Assembly: GCF_016860605.1 (NCBI RefSeq)
Contig: NZ_BNJR01000012.1
Coordinates: forward strand, 248,001-312,000
Direction of reading: 5' to 3'
DNA from: Lentilactobacillus fungorum
GTDB lineage: Bacteria; Bacillota; Bacilli; Lactobacillales; Lactobacillaceae
DNA length: 64,000 bases
In this document: in pieces, positions 1 through 8,159 of the stretch
How positions within the stretch are numbered: position 1 is the stretch's first letter
Layout of the letters: each line of letters opens with the position of its first letter
Made by a program: the position numbers and the translations under genes
Notes under the pieces: generated by a model
Told to the model about the DNA's origin: nothing
Seen by the model: the letters and a program-made list of their open reading frames with translations, nothing else
Database searches by the model: none

Positions 1-828
1 TTTAGGCACGTAAATCATGAAAGTCATCACTCCCGTAGCCTTGAAAGAAGAAAAACGCCGAAACAGCTTGGATTAGATCGCATTGCCCATTTCTCCCCCA
101 AAAATAATAATATTGGAAAACAATTCATTACTTGGGAAAAAGATAATGATAAGCTTCCAACGATATCGAGTAGAAATGATTGCTTTAGAGAATTTGCAAA
201 CAATGTTAGTCAACTGAGAAATCATGGCTTAGGAACTGATCATAAAATTCGCTTTATCGATAAAGTAGACTATTCTTTAAATGTTTCAGCCGTTCGTTCT
301 CTTAAATCGCAGGATGCTATTAATCTTTATAAACGTCAAATGGGTTTTATCTCCATGTATTCGAATGAACCTAATCCATTCCAAACAATCCGCGATTTGT
401 TTAATAATGTTTCAGTTTATAACCGTCCAAATAACTATGGTTATACACCATCCGGATCCTTTGCTGGAACTTATGTTAATTTTTTGTTGGACTATTACTT
501 TTCTCTTTATATTCCTAACGAAACTGAATGGAATATATATTTAATGCAGCAAAGAATGGCTTTAAACGAAATAGAAAAAGATGTGTTTGCGATGCTGAAC
601 GGACATACCATGATGAATTCAATAGATGAAAATGGTGAGCTTCAGATAACTGCATTTTCAACCGTTGGGCTAGAATTGATCGCTGATATATTGAGACCAG
701 TTAGAATTGATTCTCCTCAAATTGAATCTTTTGAAGCGGCGTTTACTACCGAGATTTGGAGAAGCTATTTTCCATATACTTGGGCACTTGTAAATCCTTC
801 AGAAGCATCCAAAGTTATGAAACGTTAA
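1..828 (+). CDS. Hypothetical protein, 5'-truncated by window edge
   Basis: The reading frame is open from base 1 to a TAA at 826-828, giving 275 residues, so the gene starts before the window. I do not recognise the family. The N-terminal part is basic and polar (many K, R, H, N). The C-terminal half is mixed alpha-helical and rich in aromatic residues (FLLDYYFSLYIPNE, EIWRSYFPYTWALVNP). There is no signal peptide or clear membrane segment in the visible part. It converges with gltX across a shared hairpin terminator. An internal ATG at 340 would give 162 residues, but the uninterrupted upstream frame argues against it. Function unknown. Confidence 0.6.
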   Translation, partial: FRHVNHESHHSRSLERRKTPKQLGLDRIAHFSPKNNNIGKQFITWEKDNDKLPTISSRNDCFREFANNVSQLRNHGLGTDHKIRFIDKVDYSLNVSAVRSLKSQDAINLYKRQMGFISMYSNEPNPFQTIRDLFNNVSVYNRPNNYGYTPSGSFAGTYVNFLLDYYFSLYIPNETEWNIYLMQQRMALNEIEKDVFAMLNGHTMMNSIDENGELQITAFSTVGLELIADILRPVRIDSPQIESFEAAFTTEIWRSYFPYTWALVNPSEASKVMKR

Positions 829-842
829 TCGTTAATAATGAC

Positions 843-882
843 AAAAAGGGCCATGACAAAAAATTTGTCTCGACCCTTTTTT
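843..882. terminator. Bidirectional intrinsic terminator
   Basis: An AAAGGG...ACAAA / TTTGT...CCCTTTTTT hairpin ends in a T-run on the plus strand and is flanked by an A-run that serves the minus strand. It sits between the convergent stop codons of the 5'-truncated gene and gltX. Confidence 0.75.
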
Positions 883-885
883 CGA

Positions 886-2394
886 CTATCGATTTTTTGT
901 ACTGTCACGGCTCAATGCCTTATTTACTAAGTTAATTATAGTACTAATGGAGTATAGTTTAAGCACACTTCCAATTCTTGGAACGTTTGTTTGCCCAGTA
1001 AAAGCGATATTCATTGGAAAATAAAGCTGCTTACCAGATTCTCCTGTATGATCTCCGACTAATTTGATAATCTCATTAAAATTGATATCCTCAGTATTTT
1101 TTTCAGCTAATACTTCCTTTTTAAAATCCATTAAAATCGATTGAACGGTTTCAGGTGGAAATTTATTAAATTGACAATAATTAAACGTTTGCTTCTCAAT
1201 ATTTGCAAAGAAATATACTTTTTGCATTATATCTGTTAATTTATAGACTTCGCGTTGATAAATTTCCGTAACATGCCAAATAAATTCTTCCAAGTTAGGC
1301 AATTCCACCGTTTGAAGTTTCACAGCGATATCAGATTCTCCTTCATTTATTAAGTCAAGAATCCTATTGGTTAAAGTAGATATGCTTGAATTTTTTATAT
1401 ATTGTGAGTTCATCCAATCCAATTTGCTCTGGTCAAAAAATGCTGGCGACCTAGACATTCGATCGGGATCGTATGCTTTAATTAGTTCTGGCTTACTATA
1501 TAATTCTTTTTCTCCAACTGGTGACCATCCTAAGAATGCAATAAAGTTAAATATTGCCTCACTCAAATATCCTTGAGCCCTATACTGGCTGATAAATTGT
1601 AAAGTTTCTTTGTCACGTTTGCTTAATTTTTTTCCAGTTTTAGGATTATAAATTAGCGTGATGTGCCCAAATTTTGGTGGCGTAATACCAAGACCCTCAT
1701 ATACAGCAATTTGTTTAGGAGTATTAGCAATATGATCATCACCGCGAAGTACATGCGTAATGTCCATTAAATAATCATCTATCACGACAGCAAAATTATA
1801 TGTTGGCATTCCATTACTCTTCTCAATAATAAAATCACCACCCATATTATCAGAATTAAACTGAACATTTCCCTTAACAATATCATTCCACGCATAAACA
1901 TGATTCTCTGGCAAATGCAACCGAACATCTGGCTTTAATCCTTGTTTTTCAGCATTTTGCTGATCTTCCACACTTCTACCATACCAGCGTCCATTGTAAT
2001 GAGGAGGCTCTCCATTTTTACGCTGTTCTTCTCGCATTATCTTTAGTTCGTCTTCGGTCGTGTAATCTTTATATGCACGACCATCATGAAGTAGCTGCTG
2101 AATATACTTGTGATACAATGCTACTCTTTGAGATTGATGATAAGGTGCGTATTTAGGATTGGGTTTATCAGGTCCTTCATCCCAATCAATACCCAACCAG
2201 TGTAAATTTTCTATTTGGCTGTCTTCACCATGAGGGACATTTCGCTTCATATCAGTATCTTCAATTCTCAATACCATCGTTCCATGAAAGTGTTCTGCAA
2301 ATAAATAGTTAAATAATGCTGATTGCGCATTTCCAATATGCAAAAATCCAGTAGGACTTGGTGCATATCTTACTCTAACCTTCTTACTGTTCAT
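886..2394 (-). CDS. gltX: Glutamyl-tRNA synthetase (gad-linked copy)
   Basis: Class I aminoacyl-tRNA synthetase of 502 residues that charges tRNA with glutamate. In lactobacilli the enzyme is normally non-discriminating, also making Glu-tRNA(Gln) for GatCAB. The HIGH motif is HIGN at residues 19-22 inside [14 protein letters not shown], and the KMSKS equivalent is KLSKR at 256-260. Length is normal. It is the last gene of the minus-strand group gadC-gadB-gltX, 32 bp after gadB, with no clear terminator between, so co-transcription with the decarboxylase is likely. A gad-gltX arrangement is known in Levilactobacillus brevis. Whether this is the only gltX of the genome cannot be seen here; an origin-proximal copy tied to gad may be a second, acid-stress copy. 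Confidence 0.93.
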   Translation of the reverse strand: MNSKKVRVRYAPSPTGFLHIGNAQSALFNYLFAEHFHGTMVLRIEDTDMKRNVPHGEDSQIENLHWLGIDWDEGPDKPNPKYAPYHQSQRVALYHKYIQQLLHDGRAYKDYTTEDELKIMREEQRKNGEPPHYNGRWYGRSVEDQQNAEKQGLKPDVRLHLPENHVYAWNDIVKGNVQFNSDNMGGDFIIEKSNGMPTYNFAVVIDDYLMDITHVLRGDDHIANTPKQIAVYEGLGITPPKFGHITLIYNPKTGKKLSKRDKETLQFISQYRAQGYLSEAIFNFIAFLGWSPVGEKELYSKPELIKAYDPDRMSRSPAFFDQSKLDWMNSQYIKNSSISTLTNRILDLINEGESDIAVKLQTVELPNLEEFIWHVTEIYQREVYKLTDIMQKVYFFANIEKQTFNYCQFNKFPPETVQSILMDFKKEVLAEKNTEDINFNEIIKLVGDHTGESGKQLYFPMNIAFTGQTNVPRIGSVLKLYSISTIINLVNKALSRDSTKNR

Positions 2395-2426
2395 ATTCTG
2401 ACACTTCTCTCGTTCTGATATTCATC

Positions 2427-3875
2427 TTAACTATTACTTACTGCCGTGGAATCAGACGATGATGGAATATTATATTCTAATTCAGTATCGCCATGCACTT
2501 TGTTAAGATTATGAACTGCCATTTTAAGATCCTCAAGGAAGTCATCTAAAATTGTCATCGTCATCGAAGGACGCACAACAATCCGGCTTATCGTTGTATC
2601 TTGACGATTCTTCGGAAGTGGATATGCCGGTACTTGCCAACCATACTTAGCTAATTCTCCTTCTAAATCATACAAAGTCCAACTAACATTTGCATCATCA
2701 GCGAGTTTCCAACAGTTAATTGGTAATCGACTTCCATCATTAAGAACCTCAAAAATCTCAAATTTATTTAACTCATCAGTAATCTTTAGAGAAATGCTAC
2801 GAACATTATTCATAATTGCCTGGTACCCCGCCATTCCAAAACGAACAAAATTGTAGTATTGGCCAACAATATGTGCACCACTGTGCGAAAAGTTAATAGC
2901 GATTGAGTCAACGGTTTTCCCAAGATATGGAACTGAAAATCTCATTTCTTTTGGAAGAACGTCCTCTGTATTGTTTCTCCAGACAATCCAGCCAACGCCT
3001 GGGTATACCATACCGTATTTATGACCAGAAACATTAATTGAAACAACATTCTTCAAACGAAAATCCCAAGGTTCAAAACCGTCAACAAACGGTGCAAATA
3101 GCGCACCAAAAGCACCATCAACATGAATTCGAATTGGCAAAGTAGCAGTCTTATTGTACTCTGATACTAGTCGGTCTAATTTTTGGATATCATCAACTGC
3201 TCCTGTATAGGTAATTCCTTCAATACCGATAATGCCAATTGTATTTTCATCTACATAATCCATAACATGATCCATGTCCATTGACATATGCCTTTGATCA
3301 ATCGGAACTTGACGAAGTTCAACATTCCAATAAATACAAAATTTTTCCCAAACAACTTGATACCCTGACATAATAACTAAGTTTGGTAAATGATGGTGCA
3401 AGTCGTCCGTGTCAAACCCCGCTTTTTCTGCCCGGTGTTTCCAGCTTAATAGTAATGACAGCCCACCAAGCATGCACCCCTCTGATGACCCAACTGTAGA
3501 AGTGCCAATAAAATCCTTATATAGTTTTTCGGACTTCGGAATTCCCCACAAATGTGCAAGCATACTTACACAATAATTTTCCATAGCAGCAGTTTTAGGA
3601 TATTCCGATTTATCAATAGCATTCGTGTTTAGTGCATCTGTCATTAATTTTTCAGCTTCAGGTTCCATTTGAGTTGTACAAAAAGTTGCGAGATTCTGAT
3701 TAGCTTTAGCTTCGTTTAATCGATAATGCTGGACTAACTGTTCCGCAATATTTGCTGGCATAGGGTGTTCCGGTAATTCTTCCGTTGGAAGTGACTTCCC
3801 AGCTTCAATACTTCCCAAAAAGTTTTGTTCTAGTCCAATTTCATCAATAACTTTACTATCTATTTTTTCATTCAT
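2427..3875 (-). CDS. gadB: Glutamate decarboxylase
   Basis: PLP-dependent group II decarboxylase, 482 residues: L-glutamate + H+ to GABA + CO2 in the cytoplasm. It consumes a proton per cycle and works with GadC. The visible PLP site has the Schiff-base lysine in INVSGHKYGMV (K286) and the HVDGAFG motif with D253, which contacts the pyridine nitrogen. The SEGCMLGG segment (131-138) fits the phosphate-binding region. Length is slightly above the usual 465-480. The start is ATG at 3875 preceded by AGGATGG. A stronger AAGGAGG about 40 nt upstream has no suitably spaced start codon. It lies 65 bp after gadC and 32 bp before gltX. Confidence 0.95.
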   Translation of the reverse strand: MNEKIDSKVIDEIGLEQNFLGSIEAGKSLPTEELPEHPMPANIAEQLVQHYRLNEAKANQNLATFCTTQMEPEAEKLMTDALNTNAIDKSEYPKTAAMENYCVSMLAHLWGIPKSEKLYKDFIGTSTVGSSEGCMLGGLSLLLSWKHRAEKAGFDTDDLHHHLPNLVIMSGYQVVWEKFCIYWNVELRQVPIDQRHMSMDMDHVMDYVDENTIGIIGIEGITYTGAVDDIQKLDRLVSEYNKTATLPIRIHVDGAFGALFAPFVDGFEPWDFRLKNVVSINVSGHKYGMVYPGVGWIVWRNNTEDVLPKEMRFSVPYLGKTVDSIAINFSHSGAHIVGQYYNFVRFGMAGYQAIMNNVRSISLKITDELNKFEIFEVLNDGSRLPINCWKLADDANVSWTLYDLEGELAKYGWQVPAYPLPKNRQDTTISRIVVRPSMTMTILDDFLEDLKMAVHNLNKVHGDTELEYNIPSSSDSTAVSNS

Positions 3876-3940
3876 AACGTATTTACCATCCTACTTGTCA
3901 GGTAAGATAGTTTCCTCCTTTTTTCACGATCTATGCTAAG

Positions 3941-5467
3941 TTAATGACTCTTATTTTTTACAATTTCTCTATCACCATCAGCGGCGTATGTCGAACCAGC
4001 AACCGTTTCCTCAGAAGGAAGGCCTAACTCATTTGCCCAACGCTTGTGATATCTGTAGAGAATAAACGGGACAAAGAATACAAGCACAAACCCAACTAAC
4101 AGCAAGATTAAATAAGTACGTTTTGCTGTTGGAACCATATCTTTAGGTGGGAAGAAGGTTACTAAAAAACCAAACGCTGAAAGTATAAATCCTAATCCGC
4201 CATAAATGAGTCTCATTATTTTACTTTGAGATGCTACATAGGGACGTTCTAAGTCATTATGCTTTATTTGCAATACAAGGTAACTAACGAAGAGCAACAT
4301 ATACATCAATGTATATAGTGCAACCGTTAAACTCATTGCGGTCTGAAACGACAAATTTGCTTTGTTGCCACCGGCGCCAAACGTTAGTAAAGCTCCCATT
4401 ATGGATACAATTATTCCTTGTAAAATCATAACGTTAGTTTCAATACCGTACTTATTTGCTTTAGAAAACTTTGGAGGTAAGAAACCAGATTTCGCAGCCT
4501 CAAACATGCCAGCATTTGGTCCAACCACCCAACTACTTATTTCACCAAGTACACCAATTGCTAACAGTAATCCACTAAGCTTCTCAACAAACACAACACT
4601 AATACCAAACCTCTGGACTAACGCTCCATATGCATAAACGATACCAGTACTTAACTGAATATTATTATTAGGGATCGTTCCCGCAATTGCCATACTCCCA
4701 ACAATATCAGAAAAGATCGCGCAAATTGCCAATGCTAACATTACTTTTGGATATACCCTTGGATTTTCCAAATCTTTAACATGAGGTGCTGATCCTTCAG
4801 CCCCTGCAAATGCTAATATAAATGGAACGAATCCAACTAACACGTCCCCACTCCAGCTACTAGGAAGTATCGTCTTAAAATTAATATTAATAAGCATTGG
4901 ATTCCCTTGTGCTAGATAGATAATGAAAATTCCGAGTAAGAAAAACACTGGAATAATAACCCCAAGAGTAAAGCACCATTGTGCAATTCTACCGGTGATT
5001 TTTGTACCTCTTTGTTGAATAAGTATTAATCCCCACAAGATTATCATCATCAATCCAAATTTTACAAAGGGATTGTTATTTATAATTGGTAAATTAATAC
5101 TAATTGAAAGACATCCAATAATGAAGTACATCATTGTATTCATACCAACAGTAATGTGAATCCATTGGTAAAATAATGCTGCCCAACCAGTCTTTTCACC
5201 AAGCATATTCCTTGCCCATGTAAATATACCGCCCTTGCTCCATCCATCAATTGAAGCCATTTCCCCTGCTGCTTTAGTTACAGGAATAAACCACAATATT
5301 CCAGCTAAGAACAGAAAAAACAGAGCCGTCGGACCTTGTTTTGCAAATGCAGCAAATCCATAGACTGTCATTACCATAGAAGTTGTCATGGAAAACAACT
5401 GAAATCCATTGATTCTGTTGGCTTCCTTAATGGTTTCAGCCTGCAATTCAACTTCATCTTTTTGCAA
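3941..5467 (-). CDS. gadC: Glutamate/GABA antiporter
   Basis: APC-superfamily membrane antiporter that exchanges external glutamate for cytoplasmic GABA and completes the acid-resistance cycle with GadB. I place the start at a TTG (5465-5467): it has an AAAGGAG box at good spacing and gives a 508-residue protein beginning MQKDEVELQAETIKEANRIN, matching the family's usual length. The longer frame to 5536 adds 23 residues with no good ribosome-binding site. About 12 hydrophobic segments are visible, starting at FQLFSMTTSMVMTVYGFAAF. The C-terminal tail after the last membrane segment is hydrophilic, as in pH-gated GadC proteins. The upstream region carries three operator half-sites (5596-5632). 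Confidence 0.93.
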   Translation of the reverse strand: MQKDEVELQAETIKEANRINGFQLFSMTTSMVMTVYGFAAFAKQGPTALFFLFLAGILWFIPVTKAAGEMASIDGWSKGGIFTWARNMLGEKTGWAALFYQWIHITVGMNTMMYFIIGCLSISINLPIINNNPFVKFGLMMIILWGLILIQQRGTKITGRIAQWCFTLGVIIPVFFLLGIFIIYLAQGNPMLININFKTILPSSWSGDVLVGFVPFILAFAGAEGSAPHVKDLENPRVYPKVMLALAICAIFSDIVGSMAIAGTIPNNNIQLSTGIVYAYGALVQRFGISVVFVEKLSGLLLAIGVLGEISSWVVGPNAGMFEAAKSGFLPPKFSKANKYGIETNVMILQGIIVSIMGALLTFGAGGNKANLSFQTAMSLTVALYTLMYMLLFVSYLVLQIKHNDLERPYVASQSKIMRLIYGGLGFILSAFGFLVTFFPPKDMVPTAKRTYLILLLVGFVLVFFVPFILYRYHKRWANELGLPSEETVAGSTYAADGDREIVKNKSH

Positions 5468-5548
5468 TTTAATACATCTCCTTTCAAGTTCAAAACCAAC
5501 TTTATTAAATGTATGGCCATTACATTTAGCTACCAAACTAAGTTATCT

Positions 5549-5577
5549 TCCTTAGTTACACGATGAGCATAAGTCAA
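5549..5577 (-). promoter_or_regulatory. Possible weak gadC promoter
   Basis: A TTGACT -35 (5572-5577, minus strand) is followed after 17 bp by a poor -10, TAAGGA (5549-5554). A weak -10 just downstream of repeated operator half-sites would fit an activator-dependent promoter. Tentative. Confidence 0.35.
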
Positions 5578-5595
5578 AAGTAAACTTTTTAAAAT

Positions 5596-5632
5596 ATACA
5601 AATCATCGGATTTGTATGACTCCTATACAAAT
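5596..5632. promoter_or_regulatory. Triple half-site operator upstream of gadC
   Basis: Three copies of the same element alternate in orientation: ATACAAATC (5596-5604), GATTTGTAT (5609-5617) and ATACAAAT (5625-5632). The first two form a perfect 9-bp inverted repeat with a 4-bp spacer; the second and third form a perfect 8-bp inverted repeat with a 7-bp spacer. They lie between the TetR-type regulator gene and gadC, which is where an operator for that regulator is expected. Assignment to the regulator is inference. Confidence 0.6.
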
Positions 5633-5730
5633 GAATGTAAATGTACGTGTATAGTATTATTAACTTAATAAAAAAATAAACTATCCAGCTTTACATCGCT
5701 TATTGTTCAATGCAGCACTGTCTAAATAAC

Positions 5731-6336
5731 TTAAAGTGCATTTTGAATATGCTTGCTATTATGCACCGTATTATTTGAATCGATGCCAAGTAACATCATC
5801 AAGTGCTGTAAATCAATATCAAGTAGATCATTAACAAGTAATTCGGGATTCTCTCTTAATCCACCCATAAACCAGTTAATGATAATTCCCTGCAAACCAT
5901 ACTCAAACAATTTCCACGGTTGCTCTTTGGCCTTTCTAGATGATGTATCTCCTTGAATTAAATTCAAAACCCCGCGAAGCATTAGATCAATAGATTGCAG
6001 TACAAAGTCCGTAAATAATGAATATGCTTGGGAACCAACAATGTGTTGCATGAACTCTCTGTTCACATCGATATATCTAAAAATCTTTAAATAGCATTCT
6101 TGCCAGCTTTCATAATTCATATCTAATGTCAGTTGGTTTGCAAGACCTGAAAGGGCATACTGAAGACAGTCAAATTTATCTTGGAAATGATAATAAAAAG
6201 TTTGCCTATTATAAGATGTTTTTGAAACAATTAATTTCACTGAAATATCATCAAAGGACATCTTTGTAACCAAGTCGATTAAAGATGAGCTCAATTCCTG
6301 TTTAGCCATTGAATCCACGATAACCACTCTTTTCAC
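5731..6336 (-). CDS. TetR-family regulator, candidate gad regulator
   Basis: 201 residues. The N-terminal helix-turn-helix region reads SFDDISVKLIVSKTSYNRQTFYYHF, typical of TetR/DhaS-like proteins (the T-F-Y-Y-H-F ending of the recognition helix). The C-terminal half is helical and hydrophobic, consistent with a ligand/dimerisation domain. It is the first gene upstream of gadC on the same strand, separated by 263 bp carrying repeated operator half-sites. In L. brevis a gene at this position, gadR, is required for gadCB expression, so this is a good candidate for the same role. The annotated start is a GTG; an ATG at 6309 (MAKQELSSSL) is an alternative, and neither has a strong ribosome-binding site. 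Confidence 0.75.
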   Translation of the reverse strand: MKRVVIVDSMAKQELSSSLIDLVTKMSFDDISVKLIVSKTSYNRQTFYYHFQDKFDCLQYALSGLANQLTLDMNYESWQECYLKIFRYIDVNREFMQHIVGSQAYSLFTDFVLQSIDLMLRGVLNLIQGDTSSRKAKEQPWKLFEYGLQGIIINWFMGGLRENPELLVNDLLDIDLQHLMMLLGIDSNNTVHNSKHIQNAL

Positions 6337-6582
6337 TCGTTTGTAGTTATGCCGATTATTAATCTCACCATAAATTAAAGCGCTTTCAAATTCACACGAT
6401 TTAAATTACCTTTATTGAAGTATTACATCATTACTAATCATGTCACTATCGTTTAAATACTTATCAGATTTAAATTAAAGCATCCAAATTGTTCGTTAAG
6501 TTATTGAAACTAATTTATATCCAGAGAAAAAACAGCTATTTTGCAAATTAACGATATTAGTTTTTAATCGTGCCTTACTACT

Positions 6583-6653
6583 TGGGTTAGCTGGATTCGA
6601 ACCAACGCATAACGGGATCAAAACCCGTTGCCTTACCACTTGGCTATAACCCA
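6583..6653 (-). tRNA. tRNA-Gln (anticodon TTG)
   Basis: 71 nt, without encoded CCA. Acceptor stem TGGGTTA/TAACCCA, anticodon loop in ACGGGTTTTGATCCCGT with TTG, and T-arm GGTTCGAATCC. It is 11 nt from tRNA-Glu and lies upstream of the gad-gltX operon. Confidence 0.93.
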
Positions 6654-6664
6654 AAATTAAATAA

Positions 6665-6737
6665 TGGCCCGTACGGGATTCGAACCCATGATACTGCCGT
6701 GAAAGGGAAGTGTCTTAACCACTTGACCAACGAGCCA
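6665..6737 (-). tRNA. tRNA-Glu (anticodon TTC)
   Basis: 73 nt. Acceptor stem TGGCTCG/CGGGCCA, anticodon loop CCTTTCACG with TTC, and T-arm GGGTTCGAATCCC. It heads a two-tRNA unit with tRNA-Gln. Both are substrates of a non-discriminating GltX, whose gene lies 4 kb downstream. Confidence 0.93.
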
Positions 6738-6823
6738 ACAACTCTCTACAAAGACATTATGCAATATAATAGTTGTTCACGCACTATACAGATTCTGACT
6801 TTTGTATAGTAAAAAGTATTTTT

Positions 6824-6982
6824 TTACTTATTAACACGTAGTGCAATAAAAAAGATTAACACCGGAATAAAAACAACACTAGTTATTGCGGTTCTGACAT
6901 GTCCAAATGTGTAGTTTAGTACTGCATTGACCAATAGCACGATAGAACAGAATAATATTAACGCTATCTTCTGTTTTGACAT
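6824..6982 (-). CDS. Small two-helix membrane protein
   Basis: 52 residues starting MSKQKIALILFCSIVLLVNA. Two hydrophobic segments are separated by a short polar link (NYTFGHVRTA), the second being VVFIPVLIFFIALRV. A strong GAGGTGAT box lies 6 nt before the ATG, which supports translation. It starts 18 bp after the stop of a 48-residue peptide gene on the same strand. A small peptide followed by a small basic-tailed membrane protein resembles a bacteriocin/immunity pair, but I see no known family signature. Confidence 0.6.
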   Translation of the reverse strand: MSKQKIALILFCSIVLLVNAVLNYTFGHVRTAITSVVFIPVLIFFIALRVNK

Positions 6983-7000
6983 GTTAGCATCACCTCGCAA

Positions 7001-7147
7001 TTATTGCCATTGCCATCCGGTTACTGCATTGAGAACTACCTCAGATGCTAATGAAACAAGTCCACCAGCTGCTGCAACTCCAGCAGTTATATAATTAACG
7101 TCAAACCAAATTCCACCTGGAACAGATGCCTTAATTTTATAATTCAT
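7001..7147 (-). CDS. Small glycine/alanine-rich hydrophobic peptide
   Basis: 48 residues beginning MNYKIKASVPGGIWFDVNYI and continuing through an Ala/Gly-rich helix (TAGVAAAGGLVSLASEVV) to a Trp-rich C-terminus (GWQWQ). Size, hydrophobicity and Trp-rich end resemble class II or leaderless bacteriocins. No canonical double-glycine leader is visible (only an early PGG), and the ribosome-binding site is weak (TAGAGA). An in-frame stop lies 18 nt upstream of the start, so no longer leader is possible in this frame. It is paired with the membrane protein at 6824-6982. Confidence 0.45.
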   Translation of the reverse strand: MNYKIKASVPGGIWFDVNYITAGVAAAGGLVSLASEVVLNAVTGWQWQ

Positions 7148-7302
7148 TCTCTACAATTAGGAGTATTTCATGATAATTTAAATATGTTATCATTAACATT
7201 ACTAGAATTCATTGATTTCTACAGTTGGTTTCGTTTGAGCAACAGTAACCAAAGGGAAGCATCTAACCTTGCATCAAATCAAAACAATTAAGGAGTTTTA
7301 AT

Positions 7303-7608
7303 GTGAAAAAAGATGCTGAATCAAAAAATCACATCGGCCCTGCAACATTACTCTTTTTACTTTGCTGGACTACTAGTTTAGCCTTGGTTTTTATTTCTGT
7401 TTTAAACTTAGCAACTGGAATCCTGTCTGCAATCATTCTCGGACTATCGATAATCAATCTCGCTGGGTTTGAAAGCCTCGAAAATTATTGGGATAATCTT
7501 AATCATCGGACTAATAGCGAAAAATGGTACAGAACAAGGCTTAAAATGATTGCTACAATTATTCTATTTACTCTTTACGGTAGTTTACCTAGGAATTTAT
7601 CTTTTTAA
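7303..7608 (+). CDS. Small membrane protein of unknown function
   Basis: 101 residues from a GTG start with AAGGAG 8 nt upstream. Two adjacent hydrophobic segments (ATLLFLLCWTTSLALVFISV, LATGILSAIILGLSIINLA) are followed by a polar, aromatic region and a third hydrophobic stretch (MIATIILFTLYG). It is divergent from the two-gene peptide cassette at 6824-7147, with 155 bp between. Family not recognised. The arrangement would allow a role in immunity to the neighbouring peptide, but that is speculation. Confidence 0.55.
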   Translation: MKKDAESKNHIGPATLLFLLCWTTSLALVFISVLNLATGILSAIILGLSIINLAGFESLENYWDNLNHRTNSEKWYRTRLKMIATIILFTLYGSLPRNLSF

Positions 7609-7762
7609 AGAAATTAAGTACAGGAATGAACAACAATAAAGCCAAATCTATTTAATTTGAAGTGTCAGCTATATTAAACCCAATACATAAATAGCAGCGA
7701 GAAGACGGACAACATAGCAACAGTGTGCATGTTTAATTGACGTCAATTGCATCAATAAAAAG

Positions 7763-7817
7763 AGCTAAGGCTTACTTTTGGATATATATCAACCGCAGAG
7801 TAAAGCCTTAGTCTTTT
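7763..7817. terminator. Hairpin terminator before the Fst-like locus
   Basis: CTAAGGCTT (7765-7773) pairs with AAGCCTTAG (7803-7811), followed by TCTTTTT. An A-run on the other side makes it usable in both directions. It abuts the extended -10 promoter (TGCTATACT) of the toxin RNA at 7818-7826. Confidence 0.6.
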
Positions 7818-7884
7818 TGCTATACTTAAAGGGCTGGTTATTTACCTTCCGGGGCTTGCGAGGGGCTGGATACCCGAAAGGAAG

Positions 7885-7902
7885 TGATTTTCTTGGATTT
7901 CA
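7885..7902 (+). repeat. Direct repeat, copy 1 (toxin side)
   Basis: An 18-bp sequence, TGATTTTCTTGGATTTCA, spans the TTG start codon of the toxin. An identical copy lies at 8094-8111 at the 5' end of the convergent antitoxin RNA. This matches the DRa/DRb pairing logic of par loci. Confidence 0.8.
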
Positions 7903-7979
7903 TATTGGCTAACTTGATTCTTCCGATCTTGGTCGGATTAATCATAACGTGTTTTGCCTACTGGCTTAACAAGCGCTGA
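7893..7979 (+). CDS. Fst-like type I toxin peptide
   Basis: 28 residues from TTG, reading LDFILANLILPILVGLIITC then FAYWLNKR. It has the family pattern of one membrane helix containing P-x-x-x-G, then W-L and a charged tail, as in Fst and the lactobacillar Lpt toxins. The TTG is 9 nt after GGAA. An in-frame GTG at 7884 would be too close to that box. The peptide is expected to insert in the inner face of the membrane and damage it when not repressed by the antisense RNA. Confidence 0.78.
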   Translation: MDFILANLILPILVGLIITCFAYWLNKR

Positions 7980-8052
7980 TATCCCCTCATGGCACATCTA
8001 AATAACTAGCGATTTGCTGGAGTAGCTTTTAGCGGAGCTACTCTTTTTTGGG

Positions 8053-8113
8053 CACAAAAAAACTGCTTACCTTAGCGGTGGTAGGCAGTTAAATGATTTT
8101 CTTGGATTTCAAA
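8053..8113 (-). ncRNA. Antitoxin antisense RNA (RNA II)
   Basis: A consensus promoter reads leftward: TTGAAG, 17-bp spacer, TATACT. The short RNA starts near 8113 with the complement of the 18-bp repeat and ends at a hairpin formed by AACTGCCTACC and GGTAAGCAGTT followed by a T-run (to about 8055). At about 60 nt it matches Fst-family antitoxin RNAs. Unlike pAD1 par, each RNA here seems to have its own terminator instead of one shared bidirectional one. Confidence 0.72.
8094..8111 (+). repeat. Direct repeat, copy 2 (antitoxin side)
   Basis: Exact second copy of the 18-bp repeat at 7885-7902, located just downstream of the RNA II promoter. It gives the antisense RNA perfect complementarity to the toxin start region. 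Confidence 0.8.
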
Positions 8114-8159
8114 TATAGTATACCATTCACTCCACAGCGCTTCAACAAATAGCAGCAAA

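Larger units (their letters stand above)
7818..8049 (+). ncRNA. Toxin mRNA (RNA I) of an Fst-type type I TA locus
   Basis: Extended -10 TGCTATACT (7818-7826) implies a start near 7833. The 5' leader folds CCTTCCGGG against CCCGAAAGG, burying the ribosome-binding site as in the upstream helix of par/fst RNA I. The 28-codon toxin frame follows. The transcript ends at a hairpin with arms GAGTAG (8020) / CTACTC (8042) and a run of T to 8049. Layout and structure are seen in the sequence; transcription is inferred. Confidence 0.7.

Noticed and set aside
7001-7147. Double-glycine leader bacteriocin
   Set aside because: The PGG at residues 10-12 lacks the usual leader pattern, and an in-frame stop upstream rules out a longer leader.
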